This document shows positions 24,401 through 30,515 of a DNA stretch of 64,000 nucleotides, piece after piece (within the stretch, counting starts at the first letter, position 1; the number at the start of each line of letters is the position of its first letter). The translations under genes and the position numbers were made by a program. The notes beneath the pieces were generated by a model. That model was not told the origin of the DNA. It ran no database searches and saw only the letters and a program-made list of their open reading frames with translations. The stretch is from Chiridota heheva (lineage: Eukaryota; Echinodermata; Holothuroidea; Apodida; Chiridotidae). Location: NCBI GenBank assembly GCA_020152595.1, contig JAIGNY010002788.1, forward strand, positions 733,501 to 797,500, read 5' to 3'.

Positions 24401-27400
24401 TCTTCTTCCTTACTCTCTTCAACCTAAGCATTAACAACATGGCAGACAATCTTGGCCAATATCAAACGTGCCTTCTACGTGGACGACTTCAGCATTTTTA
24501 CTCCTCCCCTAGCTTTCCTCTTGTCATAAATAGGCTCCAACTTTGCCTTAACCAGCTGCAAGACTAGTGTAACAATAAAGGTTTTAAATTCTCCAAAGAC
24601 AAGACAGTCTGCTTATACTTCTGTCATTTCAACAATCTCTTTTCCAGCCTGAATTTTGTGCTCAATGGCAATCGCATCCCTAAAGTTGACCACACTAAGT
24701 TCCTGGGTCTAACCCTAGATCCCAAGCTCCCTACAAACAACACATCACCAACTTAAAAGAGAATTGTAACAGCTCTCTTAACATTCTCTGCCTTCTCTTT
24801 AAACCACTTGGGGTGCAGATCCTCACACTCTCCCTCAAAATCTTCAAGCTCGCCAAGCTTGACTACGGCAATATTGTCTACTGTGTTGCTCAACTCTTAC
24901 CTCAATTACATTAAATACCATCCAAAATGAAGCCCTCAGGCATTGCCCGGTGCCTACAGGACCTCCCCCATGACCAGCCTTCACATTGAAGCCAACGAAC
25001 CCCCCTTCCTGCTAAGGTGTAGAAAGCTTAGCCTTCCCTATGCTTTTAGGGCCCTCACCAACACCCAAAAGCCTGTCTACAACCTCATTAGGTATCCCAA
25101 TTTCTCCACCCTCTTTGATAGGACTAAAACCCTATCCCCTCCCTTCAGCTTACGCATCAAACCCAACCTCCACAATCTCGACATCAACCCCGCCATTCTT
25201 GGCACCTTCTCATCACAAAACCCAAACCCACCCCAACCTCTTCATCAATCTTCACAACCAAATTAAAGACCAACTCTCAAACTACACCTTTATCTCCACT
25301 GATGGCTCCAAGGAAGGCGACAAGACAGCTGCTGCTGCTCCCATCAAAGACATCACCCTCAGTAGCAGGCTTCCCAACTACTTGTCCATCTTCTCGGCCA
25401 AAGCCAAGGCCATCCTACTCATCCTCAACTATATTAGGCACACGCTGCTTAACCACTTTGCCATCTTTTCATACTCCAATCTGTCCTTACTTACACCCTC
25501 CCCTCCACCCCAGAACGTGAAATATCTTGTGTTACTTGTTCTCATATGTGTAATCAACATACCTACACAAGTTCTACTTGAACTTATAGTTATTTCTTCT
25601 TGCAGTTTCCTTTTGTCATAATGTCATAGACTGGTTACATGCTAAAAACAGGTGTAAAAATGCTACAGAAAAAAAAGACAGATCATATTATATACAGAAC
25701 TTTTCAAACCAATTTTTGCTCAAGGAGATTACTTCACTTTAGCCAATCAACTGCTGGTGGAATTTTCCCTTTGTTATCCAACTTGCAAAAACAATCAGCC
25801 ATCATGTATAACATTGAGCTTGCATATTGCCATCATGTATAACATTGAGCATGCATATTGCCATCATGTATTACATTGAGCTTGCATATTGCCATGTATA
25901 ACATTGAGCATGCATATTGCCATCATGTATAACATTGAGCGTGGATATTGCCATCATGTATAAATAACATTAAACGTGCATATTGCCATCATGTATAACA
26001 TTGAGCATGCATATTGCCATCATGTATAACATTGAGCGTGCATATTGCCATCATGTATAACATTGAGCGTGCATATTGCCATCATGTATAACATTTGAGC
26101 ATGCATATTGCCATCATGTATAACATTGAGCGTGCATATTGCCATCATGTATAACATTGAGCATGCATATTGCCAGTATAACATTATAATATATATGTAT
26201 AACATTGAGCGTGCATATTGCCCTCATGTATAACATTTAAGCATTGCCATCATGTACAAATAACATTACCATTGAGCATGCATATTGCCAGTATGTATAA
26301 TATTGAGGGTGGATATTGCCATCATGTATAAATAACATTAAACGTGCATATTGCCATCATGTATAGCATTGAGCGTGCTTATTGCCATCATGTATAACAT
26401 TGAGCGTGCATATTGCCATCATGTATAACATTGAGCATGCATATTGCCATCATGTATAACATTGAGGGTGCATATTGCCATCATGTATAACACACATATG
26501 ATGAGCATTTAAACACACTTTTTCAAACACTTGATCCCACACCGTGAGTGAATTGTGCAGACGGCTAAGAATCCTCCAGTATTTGATTGATTGCTAAGAT
26601 TTCCCCAGTATATGATTGGTCCATTAAGGACATGTGAATTTCAGCCATGTGACATTATTTAAATTAGTTTTCCAGAAATTGATGATTCTGATTTGAAAAG
26701 GTCTATACAGTATTCAAATTCATATCGACTGATCCTTGCACCATCCTGTGTTTCTGTTATCATCTCTTGGATTAATTAAGACCTCTGATATTCTCCACAG
26801 GTCCTGCTGCTCTTGGAAGGCCGAGCAAGTGCCTACATATTTGCTAGTCCTGGGTGTAAGAAATGGGACACATGTGCACCAGAAGCAATCCTTAAAGCAT
26901 TGGGAGGTAAGATGAAGTGACTTGAAAATACTAGTCTTCAGGGTTAAGAGGATTTTAGTCAAATCATCTTCCTGTAATTTAAGTAGTCATACATTTTTTA
27001 ACAAGTAGAAAATTGTCACGTTTTGACTTAATATTACTCTGCAATTCTCGTCCCAGTCCAGTCAAGTTTATGACCCTGATCTGGAGCTGCTGCTGCCCAA
27101 GAATTTGGCTGACGCCCACAACAGACTTTAGTGTGGGTTGCAGGTCATAACAGAGATACCGTATTGATGTAATAAGTGCCTGGGGTGCTTTAATACAAAA
27201 ATATAATTGAACCATGTTTTAGGCCCAAAGTTTCTTCCTGACAAGCGTACATGTTCCGGCTGCGTACAGTGTGCTATTCGAACTGCATTGTGTGAACTGG
27301 TTCTATACTAGCCTCACAATAACCACCACAAAAACAATAAATTATGTTATCAGTCAAAAAATGTTGGGTGGGCTCTTATTAGAGCAGAGGGTTTAATGTG

Positions 27401-27745
27401 GCAAATGCGAAAAAGAATTTAATACTTTTGAGTTATGCCAATATCATTCATTTGTGAATCACTCAAAAGGGTTCTAAAGTTTGAATCAAGTAGGTATCAC
27501 CTTTTGAAAATTCAATAACATCAGCAAAAAGGGAATATGTTCACATGAAAGTTGGATGCAGTCAAATTTACCTTTTTTTCACTCCGACCACAGGTAAACT
27601 TACTGATGTCCATGGCAACATATACAAGTACCACAAAGAAGTTCAGCATAAAAATAAAGCTGGGGTGATTGCTGCATATAGAAACCATGAATTCTACCTC
27701 AACAAAGTACCACAGTCTATCAAAGATGGGCTACCTGTCTCATGA
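371..27745 (+). CDS. BPNT1: BPNT1, 3'(2'),5'-bisphosphate nucleotidase 1 (5' exons off window; six exons here)
   Basis: Span of the gene; coding exons are 371-472, 13737-13841, 16110-16158, 19167-19456, 26801-26906 and 27594-27745. All introns are GT-AG and all phases match, giving 267 residues plus stop. The family is the Mg2+-dependent, Li+-sensitive inositol monophosphatase superfamily. BPNT1 removes the 3'-phosphate from PAP (and 2'-phosphate analogues), clearing the inhibitory by-product of cytosolic sulfation. Seen here: the GEE metal-binding box (exon 1), WVDPVDGT (exon 3), the NQPYYNYEAGP-like loop (exon 4), VGGAGHK at the exon 4/5 junction, and WDTCAPE with its metal-binding Asp (exon 5). 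These are the diagnostic motifs in the family order, and vertebrate BPNT1 is alignable throughout. The human protein is 308 aa, so about 50 N-terminal residues lie to the left. All key residues are intact, so the gene looks functional. Introns are very large (up to 13 kb) and filled with repeats. Assignment to BPNT1 rather than the Golgi paralogue BPNT2/IMPAD1 rests on the lack of a membrane anchor and on the overall match. Confidence 0.95.
596..1420. mobile_element. Hairpin-started repeat with ~300-bp internal tandem units
   Basis: Begins with the hairpin TGATGC-gata-GCATCA (600-615), then a GT-rich tract (638-720). Two imperfect units follow, starting near 733 and 1029, and a partial third starts near 1347. 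Shared blocks include AGCCCATGGT...CAGATGTGCCCT, TAATGAGTGGGYGGGGC and TTAAAGTGGTTTT. The layout (terminal hairpin, microsatellite, internal direct repeats, no coding) fits a non-autonomous rolling-circle or MITE-type element. The 3' end was not fixed. Confidence 0.4.
1659..2880. repeat. ~20-bp ATGATGTACTAAATATT minisatellite, interrupted by a LINE
   Basis: Copies of the unit lie at 1659-1721 and again at 2708-2875, in the same orientation, on either side of the LINE fragment at 1722-2707. The array was therefore present before the insertion. Confidence 0.7.
1722..2707 (+). mobile_element. I/Nimb-like LINE, 3' fragment (RNase H to tail)
   Basis: 5'-truncated copy. It starts at the RNase H motif ([14 protein letters not shown], 1739-1780) and passes through the RNase H body with frameshifts. 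It then reaches the C-terminal zinc-box region ([13 protein letters not shown]) and the conserved 3' end (CAGGCACAATTTGACC ... CATCAAACAAA). The word ATGATGTAC flanks both ends, but it is also the array unit, so it is weak evidence of target duplication. Dead copy. Confidence 0.75.
2881..3347. other. Intronic AT-rich sequence
   Basis: No repeat, gene or regulatory signal that I can support. Confidence 0.3.
3352..3908. mobile_element. TTAA-flanked MITE, family AGGAATGTTCCC
   Basis: Long imperfect terminal inverted repeats. The left end is AGGAATGTTCCCATGGATTT; the right end, reverse-complemented, is AGGAATATTCCCATGGATTT. TTAA lies immediately outside on both sides (3348-3351 and 3909-3912). 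It is 557 bp with no coding. Similarity continues inward (CACTTTGTTTCTA, TATCTTATTC), so the whole unit is close to a foldback. TTAA duplication is the signature of piggyBac- and Kolobok-type transposases. Confidence 0.7.
3913..4473. mobile_element. TTAA-flanked MITE, family AGGATTAGTT
   Basis: Terminal repeats are AGGATTAGTTTAGGGGTCA on the left and AGGATTAGATCAGTGGTCA reverse-complemented from the right. TTAA lies at 3909-3912 and 4474-4477. The left TTAA is the same tetranucleotide that ends the preceding MITE, so the two elements abut without any host base between them. Other copies of this family lie at 19521-20367 and as relics near 155, 17098, 42268 and 55932. Confidence 0.7.
4478..5868. 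other. Intronic sequence without recognisable features
   Basis: Contains a G-rich/T-rich stretch (4520-4580), and a tRNA box B-like word GGTTCAATTTC near 4750 that may be a SINE remnant. There are only short, non-conserved open frames. Confidence 0.25.
5869..8012. mobile_element. Hairpin-ended non-autonomous element with ~180-bp internal repeats
   Basis: The 5' end carries a perfect 7-bp stem ACTATTC-gaa-GAATAGT (5875-5891), overlapping a second CTATTC stem. The 3' end carries CTGTC-cttct-GACAG (7990-8004) followed by CTAG. Between them are three to four degenerate repeats of about 170-190 bp (5925-6800), each with GGTTAAAGTTTT, ACTTGGCATAGGGGTA and ATAACAATGAAAATATTTG. A 22-bp minisatellite also lies inside (7078-7310). 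No coding. Terminal hairpins plus a final CTAG recall Helitron/Helentron-derived elements, but the distance from the hairpin to CTAG is unusually short. Confidence 0.4.
7078..7310. repeat. 22-bp minisatellite GGCATGTRGAACAGGGTGGRTT
   Basis: About ten imperfect tandem copies. The open frames on both strands here (e.g. a CSTCQ/PTHP-rich reading on the - strand) are repeat artefacts. Confidence 0.8.
8013..8879. other. Intronic sequence, AT-rich
   Basis: A T16 tract near 8505-8520 and scattered GTCTATGGACA/GTCCATAG words (8210, 8270, 8500) that may mark a degraded inverted-repeat element. No gene signal. Confidence 0.25.
8978..9623. other. Intronic sequence
   Basis: Nothing supportable apart from the candidate open stretch just upstream (8880-8977), which is discussed in the findings. 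Confidence 0.25.
9624..10051 (+). mobile_element. I/Nimb-like LINE, 3' end fragment
   Basis: Short 5'-truncated copy. It encodes the terminal zinc box ([20 protein letters not shown] then AC: C-x2-C ... H-x4-C) and the following [12 protein letters not shown] segment. The shared 3' UTR follows (GGCACAATTTGACCTTCG), ending in a CAAA repeat tail (10027-10051). The frame is intact over 60 codons, so it is a relatively young insertion. Confidence 0.8.
10052..10535. other. Intronic sequence
   Basis: No supportable features. Several GTGCATG words occur near 10405-10530, just before the minisatellite. Confidence 0.25.
10536..11035. repeat. GC-rich minisatellite (CAGTGGCACCCGCC and relatives)
   Basis: The array changes along its length: about 18-19-bp CTACCAGTGGCACCTGCAG units on the left, CGGCTGCCAGTGGCACC units in the middle, and a 14-bp CACCCGCCCAGTGG unit on the right (10780-10975). 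It then returns to CAGTAGTACTTGCAGCTA. It is open in several frames on both strands, giving spurious proteins of 112-157 aa. It is strikingly GC-rich against an AT-rich background. Confidence 0.85.
11290..12765 (-). mobile_element. RTE-like LINE, reverse-transcriptase fragment
   Basis: Reading on the - strand from 12765: [32 protein letters not shown], then (after frame breaks) [34 protein letters not shown] and [11 protein letters not shown] (catalytic FADD box). An open frame follows (12153-11443) with [27 protein letters not shown] and RRWRWISHV ... WKPEGK. This order is characteristic of invertebrate RTE-type non-LTR elements. Stops and frameshifts in the 5' half show it is dead. The endonuclease is missing. 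Its 5' end coincides with the start of the 18-bp minisatellite at 12765. Confidence 0.75.
12765..12915. repeat. 18-bp minisatellite ATAATTCACCATATGGGT, array 1
   Basis: About eight tandem units of TATAATTCACCATRTGGG. It abuts the 5' break of the RTE-like LINE. Confidence 0.85.
13310..13545. repeat. 18-bp minisatellite array 2, then ~20-bp ATCTGGATATAATACAACTT array
   Basis: Positions 13310-13400 repeat the same ATAATTCACCATATGGGT unit as 12765-12915, in the same orientation. Positions 13430-13545 hold about six units of a second motif. The - strand open frames (YIQIKLY repeats) are artefacts of the array. Confidence 0.8.
13737..13841 (+). CDS. BPNT1: BPNT1 exon b (acidic variable loop)
   Basis: 35 codons, phase 0 to 0, between tttctttcacag and gtaaga. 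It is an acidic stretch ([20 protein letters not shown]) equivalent to the poorly conserved loop between the GEE and DPxDGT motifs of animal BPNT1. The exon is supported by its splice sites and by the exact phase fit between the two neighbouring conserved exons. Confidence 0.88.
13842..14230. other. BPNT1 intron
   Basis: No supportable features. Confidence 0.25.
14231..15075. mobile_element. CAGTGGCGTAG-ended non-autonomous DNA element with an A-rich core
   Basis: Left terminus CAGTAGTGTAGGAAG; right terminus, reverse-complemented, CAGTGGCGTAGAAACCAGGG. The 5-bp word TTTTG lies directly outside both ends (14226-14230, 15076-15080). The interior (14380-14930) is a degenerate ~20-bp A-rich minisatellite (GAAGMAAATTTCMCGAAAAT type). 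The - strand open frames rich in Phe/Lys/Ile come from that array. CAGTGGCGTAG ends are common in invertebrate DNA transposons; the superfamily is not certain. Confidence 0.5.
15081..15620. other. Intronic sequence
   Basis: No supportable features. Confidence 0.25.
15623..16035 (-). pseudogene. Coding-like relic of unknown identity, one frame break
   Basis: Two overlapping - strand frames read as one protein-like sequence. The first starts at 16035 and includes [40 protein letters not shown] and [11 protein letters not shown]. The second ends at a stop at 15623 and includes [37 protein letters not shown] and VVKVYRSSG. The composition is unlike the repeats around it. It lies wholly inside a BPNT1 intron with no obvious splice sites, so a processed pseudogene is possible. 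I see no poly(A) tract in the sense direction, and I do not recognise the family. Confidence 0.35.
16110..16158 (+). CDS. BPNT1: BPNT1 exon c (DPVDGT catalytic motif)
   Basis: 16 codons plus 1 nt: [16 protein letters not shown]. The two Asp residues of WVDPVDGT are the metal ligands of the inositol monophosphatase superfamily. Vertebrate BPNT1 has Leu where this has Val and KEYTEG where this has TEYTQG. Ends phase 1 before gtaagg. Confidence 0.95.
16159..18380. other. Large BPNT1 intron with a MITE relic
   Basis: The segment 17098-17350 (TTAACAGATTTGTTCAGGAG, TCAAGCAAGTCCATCTTATATG, AAATGACTGGTGTAGTAA) is a degraded left half of the AGGATTAG-type TTAA MITE. The remainder is AT-rich without recognisable features. 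Confidence 0.4.
18384..18957. repeat. 16-bp tandem repeat AACTCGGCACAGAACC, about 36 copies
   Basis: Highly uniform array; most units are identical and the variants (AACTCAGC, AACTTGGC) cluster at the edges. Since 16 is not a multiple of 3, every frame cycles through a 16-residue peptide (e.g. [16 protein letters not shown]). The unit has no stop in most frames, which produces several overlapping open frames of 146-223 codons. It is intronic in BPNT1 and not a gene. Confidence 0.95.
19167..19456 (+). CDS. BPNT1: BPNT1 exon d (central core)
   Basis: 290 nt: 2 nt completing a Gly codon, then 96 codons, ending VGGAGHK before gtacaa. Contains [18 protein letters not shown], the [11 protein letters not shown] loop, GRTMWG and TTTRSH, all collinear with vertebrate BPNT1. 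The acceptor is tctggtag. Confidence 0.95.
19521..20367. mobile_element. TTAA-flanked MITE, AGGATTAGTT family (847 bp)
   Basis: Left end AGGATTAGTTCAGTG. The right end, reverse-complemented, is AGGATTAGTTCATTTG. TTAA lies at 19517-19520 and 20368-20371. The right TTAA is shared with the next element, of a different family. Longer than the 561-bp copy at 3913. Confidence 0.65.
20372..20472. mobile_element. piggyBac-like MITE, CCCTTACTCTACCA family, copy 1 (101 bp)
   Basis: Terminal repeats CCCTTACTCTACCA at the left and TGGTAGAGTAAGGG at the right are near-perfect and flanked by TTAA on both sides (20368-20371, 20473-20476). Inside is the hairpin CGGCGATA-t-TATCGCCG. CCY ends with a TTAA target duplication match the piggyBac signature. 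Confidence 0.75.
20616..20716. mobile_element. piggyBac-like MITE, copy 2 (101 bp)
   Basis: The same 101-bp element, more diverged (GCCTTACCCTACCA ... TGGTAAAGTAAGGG). TTAA lies at 20612-20615 and 20717-20720. The internal hairpin has lost its CpGs (TGGTGATATTATTGCCA), as expected from methyl-CpG decay. Confidence 0.7.
20721..21134. other. Intronic sequence
   Basis: No supportable features. Confidence 0.25.
21135..25515 (+). mobile_element. I/Nimb-like LINE, long copy with ORF1, endonuclease, RT and partial RNase H; 3' end missing
   Basis: 5' UTR, then ORF1 from about 21262 ([15 protein letters not shown]). It ends in a zinc-knuckle region ([20 protein letters not shown], near 21800). ORF2 begins near 22530 with an APE-type endonuclease ([26 protein letters not shown]). 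The RT follows: [47 protein letters not shown] and YVDDFSIF (24478-24501). RNase H starts at [15 protein letters not shown] (25296). Many frameshifts and stops are present. RNase H breaks off at 25515 and the zinc box, 3' UTR and CAAA tail seen in the other copies are absent, so a later deletion removed the 3' end. The RNase H and the ORF order place it in the I group; YVDD replaces the usual YADD. Confidence 0.85.
25516..25799. other. Intronic sequence
   Basis: No supportable features. Confidence 0.2.
25800..26495. repeat. 31-bp minisatellite CATCATGTATAACATTGAGC + GTGCATATTGC
   Basis: About 22 units, alternating GAGCATGC/GAGCGTGC variants, with a few shortened or expanded units (25960, 26170-26260). 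Intronic, a few hundred bases before BPNT1 exon e. Confidence 0.9.
26801..26906 (+). CDS. BPNT1: BPNT1 exon e (WDTCAPE motif)
   Basis: 35 codons plus 1 nt, starting phase 0 after ttctccacag. Contains [20 protein letters not shown] followed by APE. The Asp of WDTCAPE is the last metal ligand of the superfamily. Ends in a Gly codon split by gtaaga. Confidence 0.95.
26907..27593. other. Last BPNT1 intron
   Basis: No repeat or regulatory signal that I can support. Confidence 0.25.
27594..27745 (+). CDS. BPNT1: BPNT1 terminal exon
   Basis: 2 nt plus 50 codons including TGA, after actccgaccacag. Starts [15 protein letters not shown], matching the GKLTDIHGN...YHK segment of vertebrate BPNT1, and ends SIKDGLPVS. 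The length to the stop equals that of the vertebrate protein, so the C terminus is complete. Confidence 0.95.
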
Positions 27746-28200
27746 TGACAGACACCAGAGCAGTGTTCTTTGCCAGCAAAATGGCATCTCATTTCCCCTA
27801 CTTTTCCTCTCAAAATACACAAAAATATGAATCGATTGTGATGAGTCATTTAAAGGCGAAGAATTAAGACTTTTATAAGAGTGGATAGTGTCCTCCATAT
27901 TTGAGATTGATTGCTTGATCTAATATTCATGACTATGGGTAGTAGATTGGATATACTTTGATGAAATGCTTACATGTTTGTTAGAAATTGGGTCAAAAAG
28001 ATTGTAAACTAAGAATTATTTGAAAAGGTTTTGCATGTAGATGGGCTTTCGAAAAGCTTGAGCTTAAAGATGAGTGAGGAAGATCAGATGTAGTGTATTA
28101 TTAATGCTTTTTTCACAGTTCTTACAGAGAGTGAAAAAAAAGAAGAATGTGGATTCAGTTTTCTGTTGTTACTGATTTTGTCTAATGGAAAGAATGTGAT
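27746..28200 (+). other. Probable BPNT1 3' UTR
   Basis: Sequence directly after the BPNT1 stop codon, without repeats or open frames that I recognise. I see no clear AATAAA within the first kilobase, so the cleavage site is not placed. Confidence 0.35.
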
Positions 28201-28204
28201 TGCT

Positions 28205-28400
28205 GATCTGAATTATTTGGAACCAGGGCCGCCATGAGCCTGGCGGTATTTTAAATACATAGGCCAAAGTTGAAATCAGGCCATCCTTTGGAATGTGCAT
28301 CCTTTGTCTTAATTGTTATGGGCCCCCCCACAATCCTGGGCCTTGGAGAAATGCACCCCCTTGACCCCCATTTTCGGCGGTGCTGTTAGGTGCATTTATA
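28205..28400. other. Possible short palindromic element
   Basis: AGGGCCGCCATGAGCCTGGC at the left and TTTCGGCGGTGCTG at the right, with GGCC-rich words and C-runs between. Ends are not defined well enough to call a family. Confidence 0.2.
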
Positions 28401-28509
28401 GGGATAGTCTGACAGGCAGTATTTTATTCAATTCAGCTGTCGGGTTTACACTATAAAAACTGCTGCAGTTGTTAACCCTTGTCTTTTTCATTAGATATCA
28501 GGAATCTCT

Positions 28510-28680
28510 ATGCATTAAGTATGATGTGCATATGCTTTAAGCATGATATGCATTGAGCATGATATGCATATGCATTAAGCATGATATGCATCTGCATTGA
28601 GTATGATATGCATATGCATTGAGTGTGATATGCATATGCATTGAGTATGATATGCATATGCATTGAACATGATATGCGAA
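28510..28680. repeat. 22-bp repeat GATATGCATATGCATTGAGT + AT
   Basis: About seven units with alternating ATATGCATATGCAT palindromes. It lies just upstream of the candidate exon at 28708. Confidence 0.8.
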
Positions 28681-28707
28681 TGCTTGTCTTTCTGAAATAT
28701 GTTACAG

Positions 28708-28782
28708 AAATACATTCAGCACTTAGTGTATGTGGCTGCTGTTGCTTCCTATTTGCACGGTTTGCAAATGAAACTTTCTCAG
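28708..28782 (+). CDS. Candidate exon (25 codons), possibly of the unidentified + strand gene
   Basis: Open phase-0 stretch KYIQHLVYVAAVASYLHGLQ followed by MKLSQ, between atgttacag and gtgaaa. Its phase does not connect directly to the exon at 30373, so at least one exon of 3n+2 nt would have to lie between them. It could also be a chance open frame. Confidence 0.28.
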
Positions 28783-29409
28783 GTGAAAAGGCAGTACAGA
28801 TTCATACTCACTCTGCTTAACTATTAATCTAGTGTGGTCAGCTTATTCAAATATTCTACCGTGAACATTCACGATAGCTACAAAATCAGGATTTTTTATC
28901 TGATTTTAAGATTAGTATGAATGGCTATTTGATATCAGTGCTGCCCTTAGTCGAAAGAAAAGGACGGTATTTGTCCCCTCATATTTTCAAATCTTAGTTT
29001 TTGAAAATCAGTGTTTTCCTCTTTCATCATTTTTAACAGCAATAGAATTCTCCATCAAGTATTTAGAAAGATCAATTTTCATCAGTGATAAGATTAAGCA
29101 AGTGTGTTGCATTTAGTCTACTAGAGTGGTACCCATTCAAATCAATTATTTTTCAGCTTCAAAGGCTGAGTCTAGTCGTCACTAATGGTTCAAATTAGGA
29201 AAGTAATGATCTCGCTTCAGACATTTTTAGCAATAATGCAATTAGGAAGAAATTAGAAATTTGGGTTGTCTTAAGTAACTTACAAAATCTTTTGGGAATT
29301 GATTCGACGAACTTTGCAACTGCCACAAAGCACAAGCCACAAAATGGATTGAGTATTGTTACCATGATTTGAAGCCTTATGCCAAGCACCAATCAGGTCA
29401 CATGCCTAA

Positions 29410-30228
29410 CCATTGCTCTACCATGCGGCAATAGTATCGCTGTTTTTAAACCACTTTTTCTAAAAATAAAATCGGGACTTTACCACAGTCCTTTAGGAGT
29501 AATCTTAGTATCATTTTAAAGTACTCGGATATTTCTTTCACAAAATGTAACTTTTTTATAAAGAATTTTGAGAAAAAAGTACATTAAAAAAGGGTAGAAC
29601 TCAAAAATTGCAAAAAAAAAGTACAATTTTTTTTCTTTTTTCTTTTTCAAATCTTACATTAGCTTCAAGATCACATTTTTGCTTTACAATCAAACAAGCA
29701 AGTCCTAAGACATGATAGTATTGGTTTCTGGTCTAATTTTTGTAATCCCTACCTGCAATCTTTTGTTCTGGATAAATTTCTTCAAAATTTAATCAATTTC
29801 TGCCATTTTTGACTCGTTTCTTTTTCAAAAAATTGTGTGCCCAAACCGTACATCGCACATACTTTGTTGAACCGCCGTCCAAAAGTGCTTGAAATTTCCT
29901 TTCATTTGATATATAGATAAAGAAAGGCATACCCCCTTTATTTAGAACCTTTCCTATAATGATATTTCACCTCTCCATTTTGAACAACTACATGGTGCAC
30001 GTTTCCTTTCTTTCTAAAAATTATAGATTAGCATCATCGGAAAGAAAATTTCATAGATATTCTGACTATGTAACACAAATCTCTGATAAATAAAAGATAA
30101 ATATCTTAGCCTCCATTCCAACCAAACTTGTAACGAAAGAAAATGAAAGAAAAGTTGTCAAAAATGCATATGGAAAAAAAGTTACGAAAATTGGGCTCGC
30201 TTTTTTCAAAGCCCTGGTAGAGTAAGGG
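29410..30228. mobile_element. Longer piggyBac-like element, CCCTTACTCTACCA family (819 bp)
   Basis: Left end CCATTGCTCTACCATGCGGC. Right end CCTGGTAGAGTAAGGG followed by TTAA (30229-30232). The left flank is CTAA (decayed TTAA, 29406-29409). The first 40 bp keep the GCGGCAATAGTATCGC hairpin region of the 101-bp copies; the interior is AT-rich and non-coding. It may be the parent-length non-autonomous form of which the 101-bp copies are deletion derivatives. Confidence 0.6.
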
Positions 30229-30232
30229 TTAA

Positions 30233-30316
30233 GTCTCACATGCTTGAGGCCAAAAGGTTTGACCTTTTCGAAATTGGACCCACTAGCTTCAGGCTGGACA
30301 GCAAGTGCTCTACCTG
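30233..30316 (-). mobile_element. tRNA-derived SINE head (tentative)
   Basis: On the - strand, GGTAGAGCACTTG (box A-like, 30302-30312 core) is followed about 22 bp later by GGTCCAATTTC (box B-like, 30270-30280), with GGTAGAGC typical of tRNA-derived SINEs. It lies immediately beyond the TTAA of the preceding element. No tail was defined. Confidence 0.35.
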
Positions 30317-30372
30317 TGAGAAATATTAATTGTTTTTTTAAGAAGTCTCAACGAACGTATTCTTTTTGCCAG

Positions 30373-30515
30373 ATATGTTTACAAATTTGTGGAAGAGCTT
30401 CGTACAAACACTCCCATTGATTGTTCCCAAGCTGTACCATGTAACCCTGGTTACATGGTACATCTTGGAATGCTCAGTTATGTGGCATTTGTGGCCAAAT
30501 TTCAGCTTCAATTTG
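30373..30515 (+). CDS. Unidentified gene, candidate exon 1 of the 3' set
   Basis: 1 nt, 47 codons, 1 nt, between ttctttttgccag and gtatgg. The codons for PCNPGYMVH contain a perfect 13-bp inverted repeat (30434-30461). The next open codons after the donor run only to a stop at 30544, which supports splicing here. Confidence 0.5.

Noticed and set aside
21135..25515. A retroviral or LTR origin for the RNase H-bearing element
   Set aside because: It has an APE-type endonuclease, ORF1 zinc knuckles, no protease, integrase or LTRs, and sister copies end in a CAAA tail; this is a non-LTR retrotransposon.
25800..26495. CRISPR-like regular spacing
   Set aside because: Units are contiguous 31-bp tandem repeats with no unique spacers, in a eukaryotic intron.
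30293..30315. A 23-nt micro-exon (AGQQVLY) that would fix the phase between 28708-28782 and 30373
   Set aside because: It falls inside a tRNA-derived SINE-like sequence, and the implied downstream intron would be only 57 bp, far shorter than any other intron here.
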